Below, piece after piece: positions 11,169 through 22,213 of a stretch of DNA of 64,000 bases. Position numbers and translations under genes: made by a program. Source of the stretch: Stenopsyche tienmushanensis (Eukaryota > Arthropoda > Insecta > Trichoptera > Stenopsychidae); the NCBI GenBank assembly GCA_008973525.1, contig WACJ01000350.1, forward strand, positions 1-64,000, read 5' to 3'. Each line of letters begins with the position of its first letter. Positions within the stretch are counted from its first letter, which is position 1. The notes under the pieces are model-generated. The model searched no databases and had not been told where the DNA came from. It was given only the letters and a program-made list of their open reading frames with translations.

Positions 11169-13605
11169 ATAGTGGAAGGGGATCCCAGGGCCTGGGATAG
11201 TACTCCTTTAGGGGTTAAAGATGTCAGAAGGTAGTGCATTAACATTTTTTCGTGAAAAAGCTCTGTTCTAAGTGGGTATCCCATTTATTTACACTCGATC
11301 AAGAATGTGGGTAAATAATGACAGTTTTGAAATATTTCTCTATAATTTTAGCTTTTTCTATATTGTTAATATTTGTATTCAGTTCAAATATTAAATAATT
11401 ATTGTTTGGCTGTATAAATTAATAATGCTAATTATTACTTGATTTTTAGTGAAATATTTTTGTGATTCGACAGATAATTTTAATATTATAATTTTAGGCT
11501 TATGGCTTTTTTACAACTTTGATTATTATGAGATTTCATGGCATATTTTCATACAAATATATAATTAATACAATAAAATAAATACGAGGCTCTCTAAAAA
11601 AAAAATCGTATGGAATTGATGAAATAACGCAAGGGAAGGCTACGCTCTTTCGCATATATCCAGATATGAGAAAAGGAATCATGTCGTTTAAAATCCTACA
11701 TACGATAGACGTGATTGTATGAACTCGGGGGAATTTTTAATCTCGGCAGCATAAAATCTACCCAGGAGATGTCAGCCCTCTCCTGCTTGATGCGAACGAA
11801 ATTAAATTCGGAATTGTTTCACCCTATGCGAATTTTGTACGTCAGGGTGTGTTCATAACTTGATAGTCGACAAGAAGATTGGATCATTCTGCGAAGAAAT
11901 TTCTATTTTGGTATAATTTTCTAAGAAAATTACTCGAACGCTATAGGAGGAAGCGTGGTTTTGTATTTTTAACAATGCGACATACATTATTTTGATTGGT
12001 TTCAAGAACCATCTTCAATTTTGTGTTAATCAGATTATTATTAAGGGTATCATCTTCTTCGTACGTATCACCTTATCTTCTTACATATCAATAACTGAAT
12101 TTATATGATCCCCATTGGAGACTTTTCTAAACATTAAGTTAGGATGAAATAATCTGAATAGCAATTTTATGTACATATATGAGTTCATTAACTAGCACAC
12201 TGTACTAATACTTGATTAATACTATAATAGTATTTAACAAGTATAATATCTGTAGCCTGATGGGTATCAATTACACAATATCAAAGAAGCTTATTAAATG
12301 AAGATGATGATAATCAAACAGATCTCAAAATCGCAAAAGTACGGTATAAATAAACATTTTAATCATAATGGAACTTGTGTTCCTTGCAATTACATTATTC
12401 TATATACACACAATCCAACTCCAAGATAGAATTTAATGCTTGCATTGTTCCCATATTGCTGTATACATTTCCGCCCTATACAGCAATATTCAGTTATACT
12501 GTTGTAAATACGCTGAAAAGAGAGTCTTTCGAAATATGTATGACTTGGAAAAATTGTCGGAAAATATATATGCCACATTCAAATGAGTTGATAAATGTTC
12601 TTCATAAAATTGATATAGTATCAAAATGAAAATGATTTAAACACTGTTATAGCAGACTATTGACTGTATTCGATCAATAACCATTTTACATTCAAAAAAG
12701 TATACTAATTGGAATATATTAGTCGATATTTGCATGTCTGAAAATGCAATAATTTATTCAAATGAGTTCCATGTAAAATAGCAAGAGAACTATATGGTTG
12801 TAGCTTAGTGAAGGTGTTTGTAAACCTTTGGCAATTAAAGTGTATGCATATTGCATTGTATTTCCAAATAACATGACTGTGTAAGGATTACAGAAATGCA
12901 ATTTCATTAGTATAATTGCGGCTTAGTAAACAAGTGATTATAAACATTTCGAACATAAATTCGAATAGAAATTCTGCACGTATATTACAGTAGATTACTG
13001 AAATTTTCACGATTAAAATTTATTATTGGTGGTGGAATTAAATTGGTAGTGCTATTAAAGTGTGTATAGGCTGATATCTTAATTCAGATTTGCTTGTAAT
13101 ATTCTGAAATGACCCTCTTAACAGATTATGCGAAGAACAATGGACGCAACTAATCTGGAATAATACGAGCTAGTTGCAGTATTTAATTAGGTGTATACAA
13201 ATTAATTATATGTATACCGATGGCACACATTAATACCAATTCACAGTATTAATACTAAGTCGTTTTTTAAGAAATTATATTCAGCTTTAAAATACTGTAT
13301 TTTGAAGTTAGATTTGAATAAGACAGATATTAGTATTACGTTGAAACGAAGCAAAATCATTATTTCTGAAAATTCTGATATGGATATTTCCTTCTTATTA
13401 AACAAATTGGTGGACAAAATATTTTTATTTAGGTATGACTAATAGATTTAATATATGAATAATTTACCTTTTTAATGTTAAATTGCTGTTTCATAATCAT
13501 CGCTAAAAGTCGAAGAACACCTAATCTTTGTATACCACAGTATTTATTTAGCATGGTTTTTGCTAGTAAAAACATGGTTTGAAAATTTTAAGAAACAATT
13601 CTTAT
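11169..13605. other. AT-rich stretch; one small hairpin
   Basis: ATCCCAG and CTGGGAT (about 11180-11196) form a 7-bp inverted repeat around GGC just past the piggyBac-like copy. Positions 11640-12060 are slightly less AT-rich. Frames such as 12375-12629 show no domain. Nothing else is recognised. Confidence 0.35.
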
Positions 13606-14469
13606 CTATATATATAATATAAAGAAGAAAATGTTGTGTCTTAATGATTCCGACTGATATGCTATTGAACGTGTACAGATTCCAGTGCGAGCATCAACAA
13701 AGAAAAGAAATACACAGGGTATGCGTGCATGCTTCTCACATAGACAGCTGTATACGGGCTGTTCATACCCAAATCTTTTATTACCAGACGGTACGCATCA
13801 TACGGAAAAGTATTGTGAATCTAAAAGCACTTCGTTAGCACGGCATAAGCATACTCGTTGGGAAGAATATAACAACATCATGGGGAGTCTCCTCTGACCT
13901 GAGTTGTGCGATTGATCTCCCTATTCGGGAGCATGCCAGCCCACTCGCAAAGTTCACAGCATGGTGCAAAATCGGGAAATTAAAATTCCATGACCGCAAA
14001 GCCACGCTCCTTCTTCGCTTCTTGTGGCTACTTGCGCTCTGAGCCCGAGGGAAAGCTAGCTAAATATTATAATTTAACTTTGAGATTTTTAGGCTAGGAT
14101 AAATATATAAATGAAAACTGTTGAAACATTAAGAAAGGGCGTCTATTGGACTACGACCCGATGGAAATCTAAATGCCCTAAAATTAGAGGGAGTGGCCAC
14201 AAGGTTTTCGTGTTCAACCGGACCGAATTTCGGACCACCGACACAACGAAGGAACGCTTTGCGATCGGACGTAACGCCCAAACACGTCCACAGAATATGG
14301 TCTGCGTTCATGAATGGATTTTCGATTGAAAGCCCAAACTTAACCAACGTGGCCGTAAATCCGTGGACGCGACGATGGAGATCGTCGAGCGTGTCTGAGG
14401 CATCTGCCTCTATCTGGATTTTTCTGAATCTTTGTAATGGGAGAAAATATAGGAAGTCTCCTGTCCAAT
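13606..14469. other. GC-richer block upstream of the Penelope-like relic
   Basis: Overlapping frames on both strands (13644-13897, 14111-14471 plus; 14129-14347 minus) lie in sequence that is clearly less AT-rich. No conserved domain is recognised in any frame. It could be degraded upstream sequence of the Penelope-like element that follows, whose reverse transcriptase should lie on this side, but I see no RT motif. A TCTATATATATAATATAAAG stretch at 13606 resembles a Helitron 5' end; no matching 3' end was found. Confidence 0.3.
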
Positions 14470-14899
14470 AAAAATAACAATGTGATAAACGAAATACAGG
14501 GAGCTTACATGATCTAATGCTCAGTCTGCATCATATCGTACATTGAACAAACCAATAGATATATCACCCACGGGGTGATAATATCAGAACGCAGTCTTGC
14601 AATTGGATTACAAATCCACAGTATTTAAAAATGTTATGAAGAACGATCATCATATCAATTTTGATGGTACAAAAACCATAGCAACCGTCAAAAATTTCGT
14701 CATTAGAATTGCGAGAGAAGCGATGAAAATCGAAAAACGAAGAAACTCCGCATTCAACGGACGAGATGACAGCATACCCAGAATTTGACTACCAATTTTA
14801 TCGAAAACTAAGGCACCAGTAACCAAGCAAAAAAATCTGAAAGTGCAAAAAATCTACCACGAAGTGATTAGTCGATATAAGAACTGCCAAAATAAATGA
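14470..14899 (+). pseudogene. Penelope-like element, GIY-YIG endonuclease end
   Basis: From 14470 one frame reads NNNVINEIQGAYMI, a stop, CSVCI, then SYIEQTNRYIT. This matches the GIY-YIG nuclease start (G.Y.I.C...YIGQT.R.I) of Penelope-like retroelements. After a frame change, the frame from 14597 gives STVFKNVMKNDHHINFDGTK, then VIRIAREAMKIEKRRN and NGRDDSIPRI. That is the usual C-terminal run H.I.F..TK, R..REA.EI.K, NR.D. A TGA stands where a tryptophan is expected at 14786-14788, and the frame then continues to a final TGA at 14897-14899. Known role: the nuclease nicks target DNA for reverse transcription. Two stops and one frameshift make this copy dead. The reverse transcriptase part is not visible upstream. 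Confidence 0.65.
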
Positions 14900-15540
14900 A
14901 GGCTTGGAATTGGCAAATCGATTAAAGCATTTTTCTTAATAGAAACGAATCCTTTGATGGAAAGGAGGTTAAATTCAAGGGGGAATTACGAATGTGCTTA
15001 GCCCTTTATTATGAAATAGGTAATGATTTACAGATTAAAATAGGCAATTCCTTATTATGGAGTTTATAAGTATTAAAAATTTTAAAAAGGAATCGAATAA
15101 GTTAGATTGTAAGTATTGATTATTGAAAATAATATATATAATTTTGTATGAATTTAAAATCTGGTTTAAAATGAATTTACATTACATGATGTTTTCATAG
15201 AACCACATAATCGGTATACAAGGGTCTAACATATATTGATTTGAGGTGTGTAGCTTTTGGGGTTGCTTTATTGGTTCTACAAGAAACATTCTGACAGGGA
15301 TACAAAATCTTTATAATTTTACCTTGATGAATAAATTGCGTACTAATTCGAAAATCCAAGAAACTAGAAATACGTCGATTTCCTGCACGTCAGTGGGCCT
15401 GCATACATCGTCCGAATTCAAATAACTGTCTAATGAAATGGACGTAATGAAAGGATATCCTCGATTGTCCGGAGGTGCTTAAAATATATTTTATTGAGAT
15501 TTATACGGGATTATTTATGAATGCATAATTGTAGCGGCAT
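14900..15540. other. AT-rich stretch without gene
   Basis: Low-complexity AT-rich DNA; nothing recognised. Confidence 0.4.
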
Positions 15541-15835
15541 TAATCTGTCAGCGGGGATTCATGAATCAGCCCCCGATTTTTCCGGGCCGCCTGGCGTGGG
15601 CCCCCTCAATAAATCCTGCCGGTAAACGCGCAATCAACACAAATCATACAAACTTATAAAAAACGCGTTATCGATCATCAGGCCCCGCCGGTATAACTCT
15701 ATTTAACCCTCACACACCCCTATCCATATCATCACGCCACCTTTCGGGAGGCCGTACCCTATACGCGCCGGTATAAACGAGCAGACTGGACAGGTGATGA
15801 TTACCGCCACCTTACTACATATATTACTGCTAATA
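15541..15835. promoter_or_regulatory. GC-rich island, candidate regulatory DNA
   Basis: Sharply more GC- and CpG-rich than its surroundings. A GCCGGTA/GCCGGTATAA motif occurs three times (about 15619, 15688 and 15768), and there is a GGGCCGCCTGGCG core. There is no long open frame, so a conserved enhancer or promoter is more likely than an exon. That is inference only. Confidence 0.3.
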
Positions 15836-17252
15836 CGAGAAATTATTTAATGGTCTTCCTTTCGTGATTTATGCCGATTGAATGATGGCGAAAAGCACCC
15901 CACGAATGTATCTTGATTTCATTAATGTGATCGAAAAACGAAAACATCAATGAGTCGATTTGATGCACGCGAATTTTTGATATCAACGCGCGAGAATAGG
16001 CCCAAAAGTAACCGACCTAACAGAGAAAACACGATAAATTATCGATTTTTGCTTGAAGCTAGAACTTCTTTTAGAAGCTGCCAAATCGCAAATACTCTTA
16101 AGATATATAAGTTGTCTTGAATTATACTTTTTTTTGGTTCTCAAGCCATCTAAATACTGAAAAGCTTCAGAATGTGGAGGATCAATATTTTCTCCTTCTC
16201 AGATTTTATAATATTAAAGTTTTTTTAAAATTACGTTTTAAAATATCCAAATGCTGAAATTTTCAATAATGGAAGCTTTTTCCTAATTGATCTCGAAGAA
16301 TTTAAATGATCCGCTTTGCAGTGCTTCTCCCTAATCACGATCGTATTAGAGCGTGAAGGGAGTAGATTTGGAAATGGCTCTTTCGTTTTATCTCTCATCC
16401 ATCAGCACGGAAGTGGCACTGGGCAATTATAAATATGGGTGTGGAATTAACAACCCTTTCCAATCGCCGAAAGGCTGCTCCCACCAACAACCTTCTGAAT
16501 AATGTAACGATTTCATTCAAAAGGCGTGCGTGTTCAATTTACTCACTTCACGTAACGTTATTAGACGAGGGCCCCTTCGCCAAACGAATAATCCTTCCTC
16601 CACATAAACGCCATGGACGAACACGTTACATGTGTGCTCAACGTGTTGACTCTTCTGTCATCGTTTTTGTTCCAAGTCACTTTCAGTACGAGTATCGGCA
16701 AATATTGGTGCATCGTAAAGAGGGGCCTCAAATGCTTGATTCACTTAACAAATTACATTTTACTTTGATTAAAATAATGAAAGTATTTGTGGACATGAAG
16801 AATCATAAGTCTGTAGGCTGTATTGCCTTGGTATTTGACCAGAGGCCATGCATAAGATATTGAATTGGTGCGAAAATTGTTGCCGTTTTTAAGATACTTT
16901 TTAGAAATGGTGTAAATGCTTGTCGTTTGTTTTATATATATCTTTATAATTGTTTTCTACCCGATTTTATATATTTCGTTTTGACTTACACGCAATAACT
17001 CTGCAATTTATTTGCAAATGACTGATTTAAAACTCAAAATAACTTTACAGAACGTTACATGAAATTCTTGTTGAATGAATCAGAACATTTTGAAGGAATA
17101 ATTAAATACATAATTGTAACAACGAGTCAAAGTGTCACCGCAAGAGGCATGTTAGAAAAGTCTTAACTAATATCATCGATTAGAAAAGGAATAAACAAAA
17201 AACCTGTCTTTGATTCTGTGATATTTTTGGTATTTACTAAAATAATCTTTAA
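15836..17252. other. Stretch with a 142-codon plus frame, probably non-coding
   Basis: The plus frame 16435-16863 is 142 codons and opens in a complex, less AT-rich patch (16380-16720). It has no recognised domain and no clear splice sites. Both strands of the patch look like conserved non-coding sequence rather than an exon. The rest is AT-rich and featureless. Confidence 0.3.
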
Positions 17253-17723
17253 CCCTTTTTGTCAATAAGATGGTCTGACCAGACCATTATCGTTTTGCAA
17301 TGAGTTTTTTTAATAGTATATATGTATAGGTCTTACTAAATCTTTCTGAATTTGTCCTTGTAGGGTTTTATAAAATTTACAATTTAAAAAAAAGTTTGGG
17401 ATCCTTGTGTTTCAAGAAAAAAAGGATATTTCTATTTATGTACATAGAGGCAATAAAATAAATATGGCCAGACCTAGATATTTTTTTCATAGAATTTATA
17501 TAAGATATCACGTTTTTCTTTATGCTTCGTAAAGAAATTTTAATCATTTCGCTCTATTAAATAATTTATCATATTTCATACGCCGACTTGCATTTTCACC
17601 TGTGTTCTAAGAAATCATCATATGCTTGGAAAATCCTATATTTTTCTTTCGCCATGTGTCTGTAAAAACCAGATTAGTATATTTCGTGCGATATTTTGTT
17701 TACCTGTTTCATTGACGGGAGGG
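17253..17723. mobile_element. piggyBac-type MITE with TTAA target sites
   Basis: TTAA stands on both sides (17249-17252 and 17724-17727). The left end reads CCCTTTTTGTCAATAAG. The right end, read on the other strand, is CCCTCCCGTCAATGAAAC, so CCCT and GTCAAT align in both. Inside the left end is TGGTCTGACCAGACCA (17271-17286), two 7-bp arms around AC, the sort of subterminal palindrome a transposase could bind. The 471-bp body has no coding frame. The TTAA at 17724 is followed at once by CCCTTTGGGTTCC, which looks like the end of another such element. Confidence 0.65.
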
Positions 17724-17972
17724 TTAACCCTTTGGGTTCCAAGTTTTTTCATAACAGTTTCCACCAACTTCAAGTAATTTTTTATCTACAATATTTCTTA
17801 ATTTTTTTATGTATAGAATAAGATGAAAAAATTTGGAGTTCATGAATAAAAAAAATAGTATGTTATTATGCAGGATGTTTATTAAGTATATTAGGTATTT
17901 TTCTTGGTTTATTAATTTTTGTAATCATGTAATATATGTTATTTATTGAAGCAATCTCGAGGATGAAGCTAT
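17724..17972. other. Possible second TTAA-CCC element end
   Basis: TTAACCCTTTGGGTTCCAAG begins directly at the right target site of the preceding element. A second piggyBac-type terminus is possible, but no matching right end was found in the following kilobases. Confidence 0.25.
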
Positions 17973-18008
17973 ATAACTCCTTCTTGATCTATAACTCCTT
18001 CTTGATCT
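17973..18008. repeat. Perfect 18-bp tandem duplication
   Basis: ATAACTCCTTCTTGATCT is present twice in direct succession, without a mismatch (17973-17990 and 17991-18008). A perfect copy implies a recent slippage or duplication event. Confidence 0.9.
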
Positions 18009-19099
18009 ACTATAAATTAAATGAGGACTTCCATTTAACCGCTGATCGTGATCAATTGATCGATGTTTCAAAACCCTAAAAAAATAACTTCCTCCACCAC
18101 TTCAAAGTCTTTCGCATGAAACAATATGATGTTGTGTATTGATCTGTGGTGTCCATCCCGCCCATATTTTTAATTTAATCTAAAATTACTACTGGCTTGT
18201 TTATTAGCTCATCTTGATTAGATTAGAATGGGGTTGTTCTTACTCTTCTTCTCATTGATTGGGAAGTTGACGTATGCTTTGAACTGAGCATTGTGACTTA
18301 TTTTGTCTCACCAGGCTAATACTAAAGTATCTTGTTTTCTATATGCTATCTTTCGTCCCACAGCTAATCTTGTTTATTTTTTTAATAAGATTAGGTAAAC
18401 CCTTTCTGTTGGTCATTATCGTGCCAGTGAGAAAATATTTCCTTTTTAAGAGTTTTCCAACAAGGGTTCGATTGGTGTAAAACCTATCCGTAAATATATG
18501 ACATCCTTTTATGTCTTAGTTCGCCTGTTGTAGATTATTAGAAAGGTGTAGAACGAAAAACGTATAAAACGTAAAAATATAAGTACTATCAAAATAATAT
18601 TGAACTACTGGACACAAATAATTTTCAAGATGTTCACTGAACCACAACGAGCGCCCGAGTCAATTCCTTCGAAACAATTTTTTTCCACATTCCAGATAAC
18701 AAATTCATGGTCAGTTAATAAGACAGTATTTCTAGAATATTCACTTGATTCTTACATTTAAAAAGATACCAAAATCTTATTGGAAGTTGCGAACAATTGG
18801 ATTGAATATTGTTATATATTTCGCATGAATTATTTTCACGCGAAACAGTTTTAAACAGTTTTAATCTTGAGATGTCACTCCTTTGCTGCGGTCATTAGGT
18901 CAATTATTTACATTTCCGCACATACGTTTGCGGCATGAAAACTTAACGAGTGTACGTAGAATTTCGGTATGGAGTGTGATGGTGTTAATTGCCAAAGTGT
19001 AGAAAAATATATTTTATGGTAATTAGTTGGAATCGTGGATCGCGTGCTACATGTTTTTTTACTTAAGGAAAGTTTTGTATCTGGCGTTGGCGCACACGC
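18009..19099. other. AT-rich stretch without gene
   Basis: Only short frames; nothing recognised. Confidence 0.4.
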
Positions 19100-19420
19100 C
19101 ATTTAGTCGAGTTGGCGTCGTAATGAGGAAAAAAATCAGGAACGCATCGAGTGCCGGGAAATCGGACGAATTCCACGAGGTGTTTTCGCTTTGGCGATAA
19201 AGTCAACAATAATTTCTTGGGGATCACGTGAGGTGTTACCAGGCCGGTCGCGTACCTCGTCCATTTCGAATTTCCCGACGTGATCGCCAGTCTCGCCAGC
19301 TAACACGGTATGTGACCAGCGACCACGGAAATGTTCGCGTGCCCATTGCGGCCATGGGGAGCTGGCCATCGGCCACCGCACACCGCACAACCCGCTCAAC
19401 TTTCCTGGCTAAACCCTCAT
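19100..19420. promoter_or_regulatory. CpG-rich island; candidate exon or regulatory element
   Basis: Much richer in GC and CpG than the flanks. The minus frame 19136-19399 (87 codons) includes GRWSHTVLAGETGDHVGKFE and looks less random than most, and a plus frame overlaps it. On the minus strand a GAG/GTACGC junction could be a splice donor, but no convincing acceptor was found. No domain is recognised. Conserved non-coding DNA is equally likely. Confidence 0.3.
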
Positions 19421-19643
19421 AACTAAAAAATCATAGCCATTATACAATTTACACCTATATATGCATGCATAGAGGAGGGTTGTCATATATACGTTTTTAA
19501 CGAGGGATGATCCAAAAGTTTGCGGGTCAAATTTAAGAAATGTCCAAATGATGAGTGTCTAAATATTAAAACGCAATATAATTTTTAAATTAATAATTTC
19601 AACTGGTCAGTGAATAATTTAATAGTTATGTTCTGGCGTGTTT
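19421..19643. other. Spacer with a possible mariner-type end
   Basis: GGGATGATCCAAAAGTTTGC near 19505 resembles the terminal repeat of some mariner elements, but the partner end was not found. Confidence 0.2.
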
Positions 19644-19994
19644 CCGGACTATCATTATGATAGTCTGGCGACTGAGTACCGTTTGGGAGGTTTGGGAGGG
19701 AAGGGGGGTTGAAATCTAGTGAAAATAAATGAGTAAAATAAACAATAATTATCAATCATCGCGTTAACAACATCTATTTGTTCCGGCGTTTTAATAAATG
19801 TAAACTATTTATTATAAGGTATTAAAAATAGTTTATTCCAATTTTTTAAAATTGACATCATTTTCTGGTTGGCTTCAGCAAGTTTGAATCAGTTTGGTAC
19901 TATTTTAACAAGCTGGTAATAGTCTGGCAGCCTCTTCCTCTCTCAAACCCAACGGCACTCAGTCGCCAGACTGTCATAATGATAATAAGCCGGC
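19644..19994. mobile_element. MITE with long (about 60-bp) terminal inverted repeats
   Basis: The left arm starts CCGGACTATCATTATGATAG and continues AGTCTGGCGACTGAGT to about 19710. The right arm, read on the other strand from 19994, is CCGGCTTATTATCATTATGA then CAGTCTGGCGACTGAGT, and extends through GGGTTTGAGAGAGGAAGAGG. Between them is roughly 215 bp of AT-rich DNA with no frame. Foldback form and size fit a MITE. The superfamily is uncertain; a TA target next to TCATTATGATAG would fit Tc1/mariner type. Confidence 0.7.
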
Positions 19995-21019
19995 AAATGA
20001 CCATCGTAATCTTTCGAGGCAATCAACGTTTTGCATTGTATTCAATATACACAATTATATACATTTTGGTAGCGTGCAGCTCTAAATGGCCTTAATAAAA
20101 TGATATTTGAATAAATCAGACTCAGATCTAAAGAAAACTAAGCCGGGTATCTTAAACGACGCAATCGTGGATCTGATTCGTTGGAAATATGCAAAGTATA
20201 TTTTTGTCACATTCGTTAAGCCGAAACGTCACGAATATGGGACGCCATTGACTTGAGCGTATCGGCATCGAAAACACGAACCACCACTGCTTTGATGTTT
20301 TAATTCAGAGCCTGAGGGCACATTTATGAGAACAACCTGTGCTCATAGAGTGGGCGAGGGGCGGGTGGGAGGCGCACTTTTCCCGTGGTGGTTTTGTGCC
20401 GCCACGATAACAATCTACCGCCACCAATTTTCATAATTGCTTAACTAACACGTGATTAGTACGCCACGGGGTAAGGCTCTGTTTTTTTTTTTTGGTGGAT
20501 GATTTAAATCGACTTTTTGCGAGGGTTCCCATCAACGACGCATTATTAAAAGTAGTTATTTTTAGCTCATATTCGGAAGAAAATTGATTTAAAAATGTCA
20601 AAAGCCGAAATTTTAGATACTTTCTTAGGAAATAGAACTTTCATAGATATTTAATTTTTACAATCTTACAGACAACGAATTTCACCCTTTATGTCTGTTC
20701 TGAACCTTCTTCTTCTAGTTGCTTACGATCAGATATTCAGCATTCTCTCTAATAGTCTCATTGATTTGGCGTATAAGTTTGGGTCGTGGGGAAGTCTGAA
20801 AATGTATCTTAAAATTTTCCATGTCCATGTTTCTGTAATAGGGTATATTAGGAGAAATATTAAACAGGTAGGGCAAAGATGAATAATACATCAAATCTGA
20901 AGTACAGTATTATGCATACGTTCAAATTTAAAGAAGAGACGTTTCACAAGAAAATAATTAAAAAAATATTTACTCGTCATGAGCAATATTTAAGGAGGTA
21001 AGAGAATAATTTACTACCG
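19995..21019. other. Stretch without gene; GC-rich patch near 20340
   Basis: Positions 20215-20480 are less AT-rich and include GGGCGAGGGGCGGGTGGGAG and CGCCACGATAACAATC. No frame or domain stands out. The remainder is AT-rich. Confidence 0.3.
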
Positions 21020-21067
21020 TTCACACATAGTCCCTATGTCCTAAGTGTCAGGGTTATCAAAATAGAT
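21020..21067 (+). repeat. Dispersed repeat R2, copy 1
   Basis: TTCACACATAGTCCCTATGT and CCTAAGTGTCAGGGTTATCA match the better preserved copy at 42230-42345. Other copies are at 24668-24778 (reverse) and 62087-62125. Confidence 0.5.
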
Positions 21068-21803
21068 ACATACAAAATAGAAACATATTCAATGGATCTC
21101 AATAAAAATATGATTTCATCGACATGGCATTAAATTTTTGATTTTTCAATCATTTTTTGTTGGCCAATTATTGTTGTATTCTTTGTTATTATCATCATCT
21201 TAATTATCCTCAAGCTAAATATTTAGACTTATGCAAGTATATTCCATAGAATTTACTTCATTGTTTCTGCATCATGCTCTATTCAAAACGTGCAGGTTTG
21301 AGCAACAATATTGAGTGCTTTATACCTTTTTTAAACATTTGATTTTAAAGTACTTCTGGTATCCAACGTATATAGTAATAGCTTTACTTCATCGAAGAAA
21401 ATGCCAATACAAAAAATATAGAATTTTATTAAAATTAAATTCTTACAATCACAGTGGACATTACAACATCAAAGTAGTTTAGTTGATTTTTATGCTAGAT
21501 ACTTTTAAAAAGCTTTGTAATGAATTATGTCTATAGTTCTACGTCGTCAATGCTTTTATTTGATTTATATGGCTTATCTCTTTAATTAAAGTTTCCTTTA
21601 TTGAAATCTAAGCCTATGTTGTATTGTTAGTTTATTGTATGTATTTGATCAAAATATGTTTTCTTGTAGGGCTTTTGAATTCTTAAAAGCACAGTTTTAT
21701 ATGGATTAACCAAAGATGTATAATTATTTGGAGAATAGACTCCGATATAATAGAAATCCGGGTTCATGTTTATATTAAAATCGAACGTATTTCATTTAAA
21801 ATT
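21068..21803. other. AT-rich stretch without gene
   Basis: Nothing recognised. It directly follows the 3' end of the Tigger-like gene relic read on the minus strand. Confidence 0.35.
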
Positions 21804-22213
21804 TTACAATAATCCACATATTTCAGACATATCATTTGCTTCATTCTTTTGAGAATGCATTAAATATATTTCCACGTCAGAAAGAATCCCTGTCCATGAA
21901 CGAACAAGTGTTTTTGGCTTTACTTTTGACCGAGATTGTGTTATTCCATCGCCCATAAGTCCGTCGCTTATTTTCAATGTGCTTTCGTTCGGATGAAAAG
22001 GAGCATTATCTAATAATAGCATTGCTTTCTGTGACAATCCCTTACGTTTTAAAAAATCTTACACCCCTGGAACCCATTTCTTTTTGAACCAATTTTCAAA
22101 AATCTCCTTATCCAGCCCGTTTCTGGCTATAATAATCGACATGAATATTTTTTCATTGGAGTTTCCTTAAAAGATCGAGGTTTATTTGCTTTCCCGATCA
22201 GCAAAAGTTTGAA
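21804..22213 (-). pseudogene. pogo/Tigger (jerky-like) DDE transposase relic
   Basis: From 22213 downward the minus strand reads FKLLLIGKANKPRSFKET, then HVDYYSQKRA, then after a frame change DKEIFENWFKKKWVPGV, a stop, DFLKRKGLSQKA and LLLDNAPFHPNES up to a TAA at 21804. These match, in order, the Tigger/jerky-type DDE_1 core: IGKS..PR.FK, Y..Q..AWM...F..WF...FVP.V, then LLLDNAP.HP with the second catalytic aspartate. After KISDG the usual PPN.T.L.QPMDQ segment, which holds the third acidic residue, is missing. The text jumps to KVKPKTLVRSWTGIL, which resembles the C-terminal W..V...TL..AW..L motif. Role of the intact family: cut-and-paste transposition. One stop, at least one frameshift and the internal deletion make this copy inactive. 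Confidence 0.8.

Noticed and set aside
11583..11615. Mariner end (ACGAGGCTCTCTAAAAAAA)
   Set aside because: Only one side seen and the A run is low complexity.
13606..13640. Helitron 5' end (TCTATATATATAATATAAAG)
   Set aside because: No CTRR 3' end with a hairpin and no Rep/helicase coding nearby; AT-rich words of this kind occur by chance.
16435..16863. 142-codon plus frame as a gene
   Set aside because: No known motif and no splice sites; the DNA looks like complex non-coding sequence open on low stop density.
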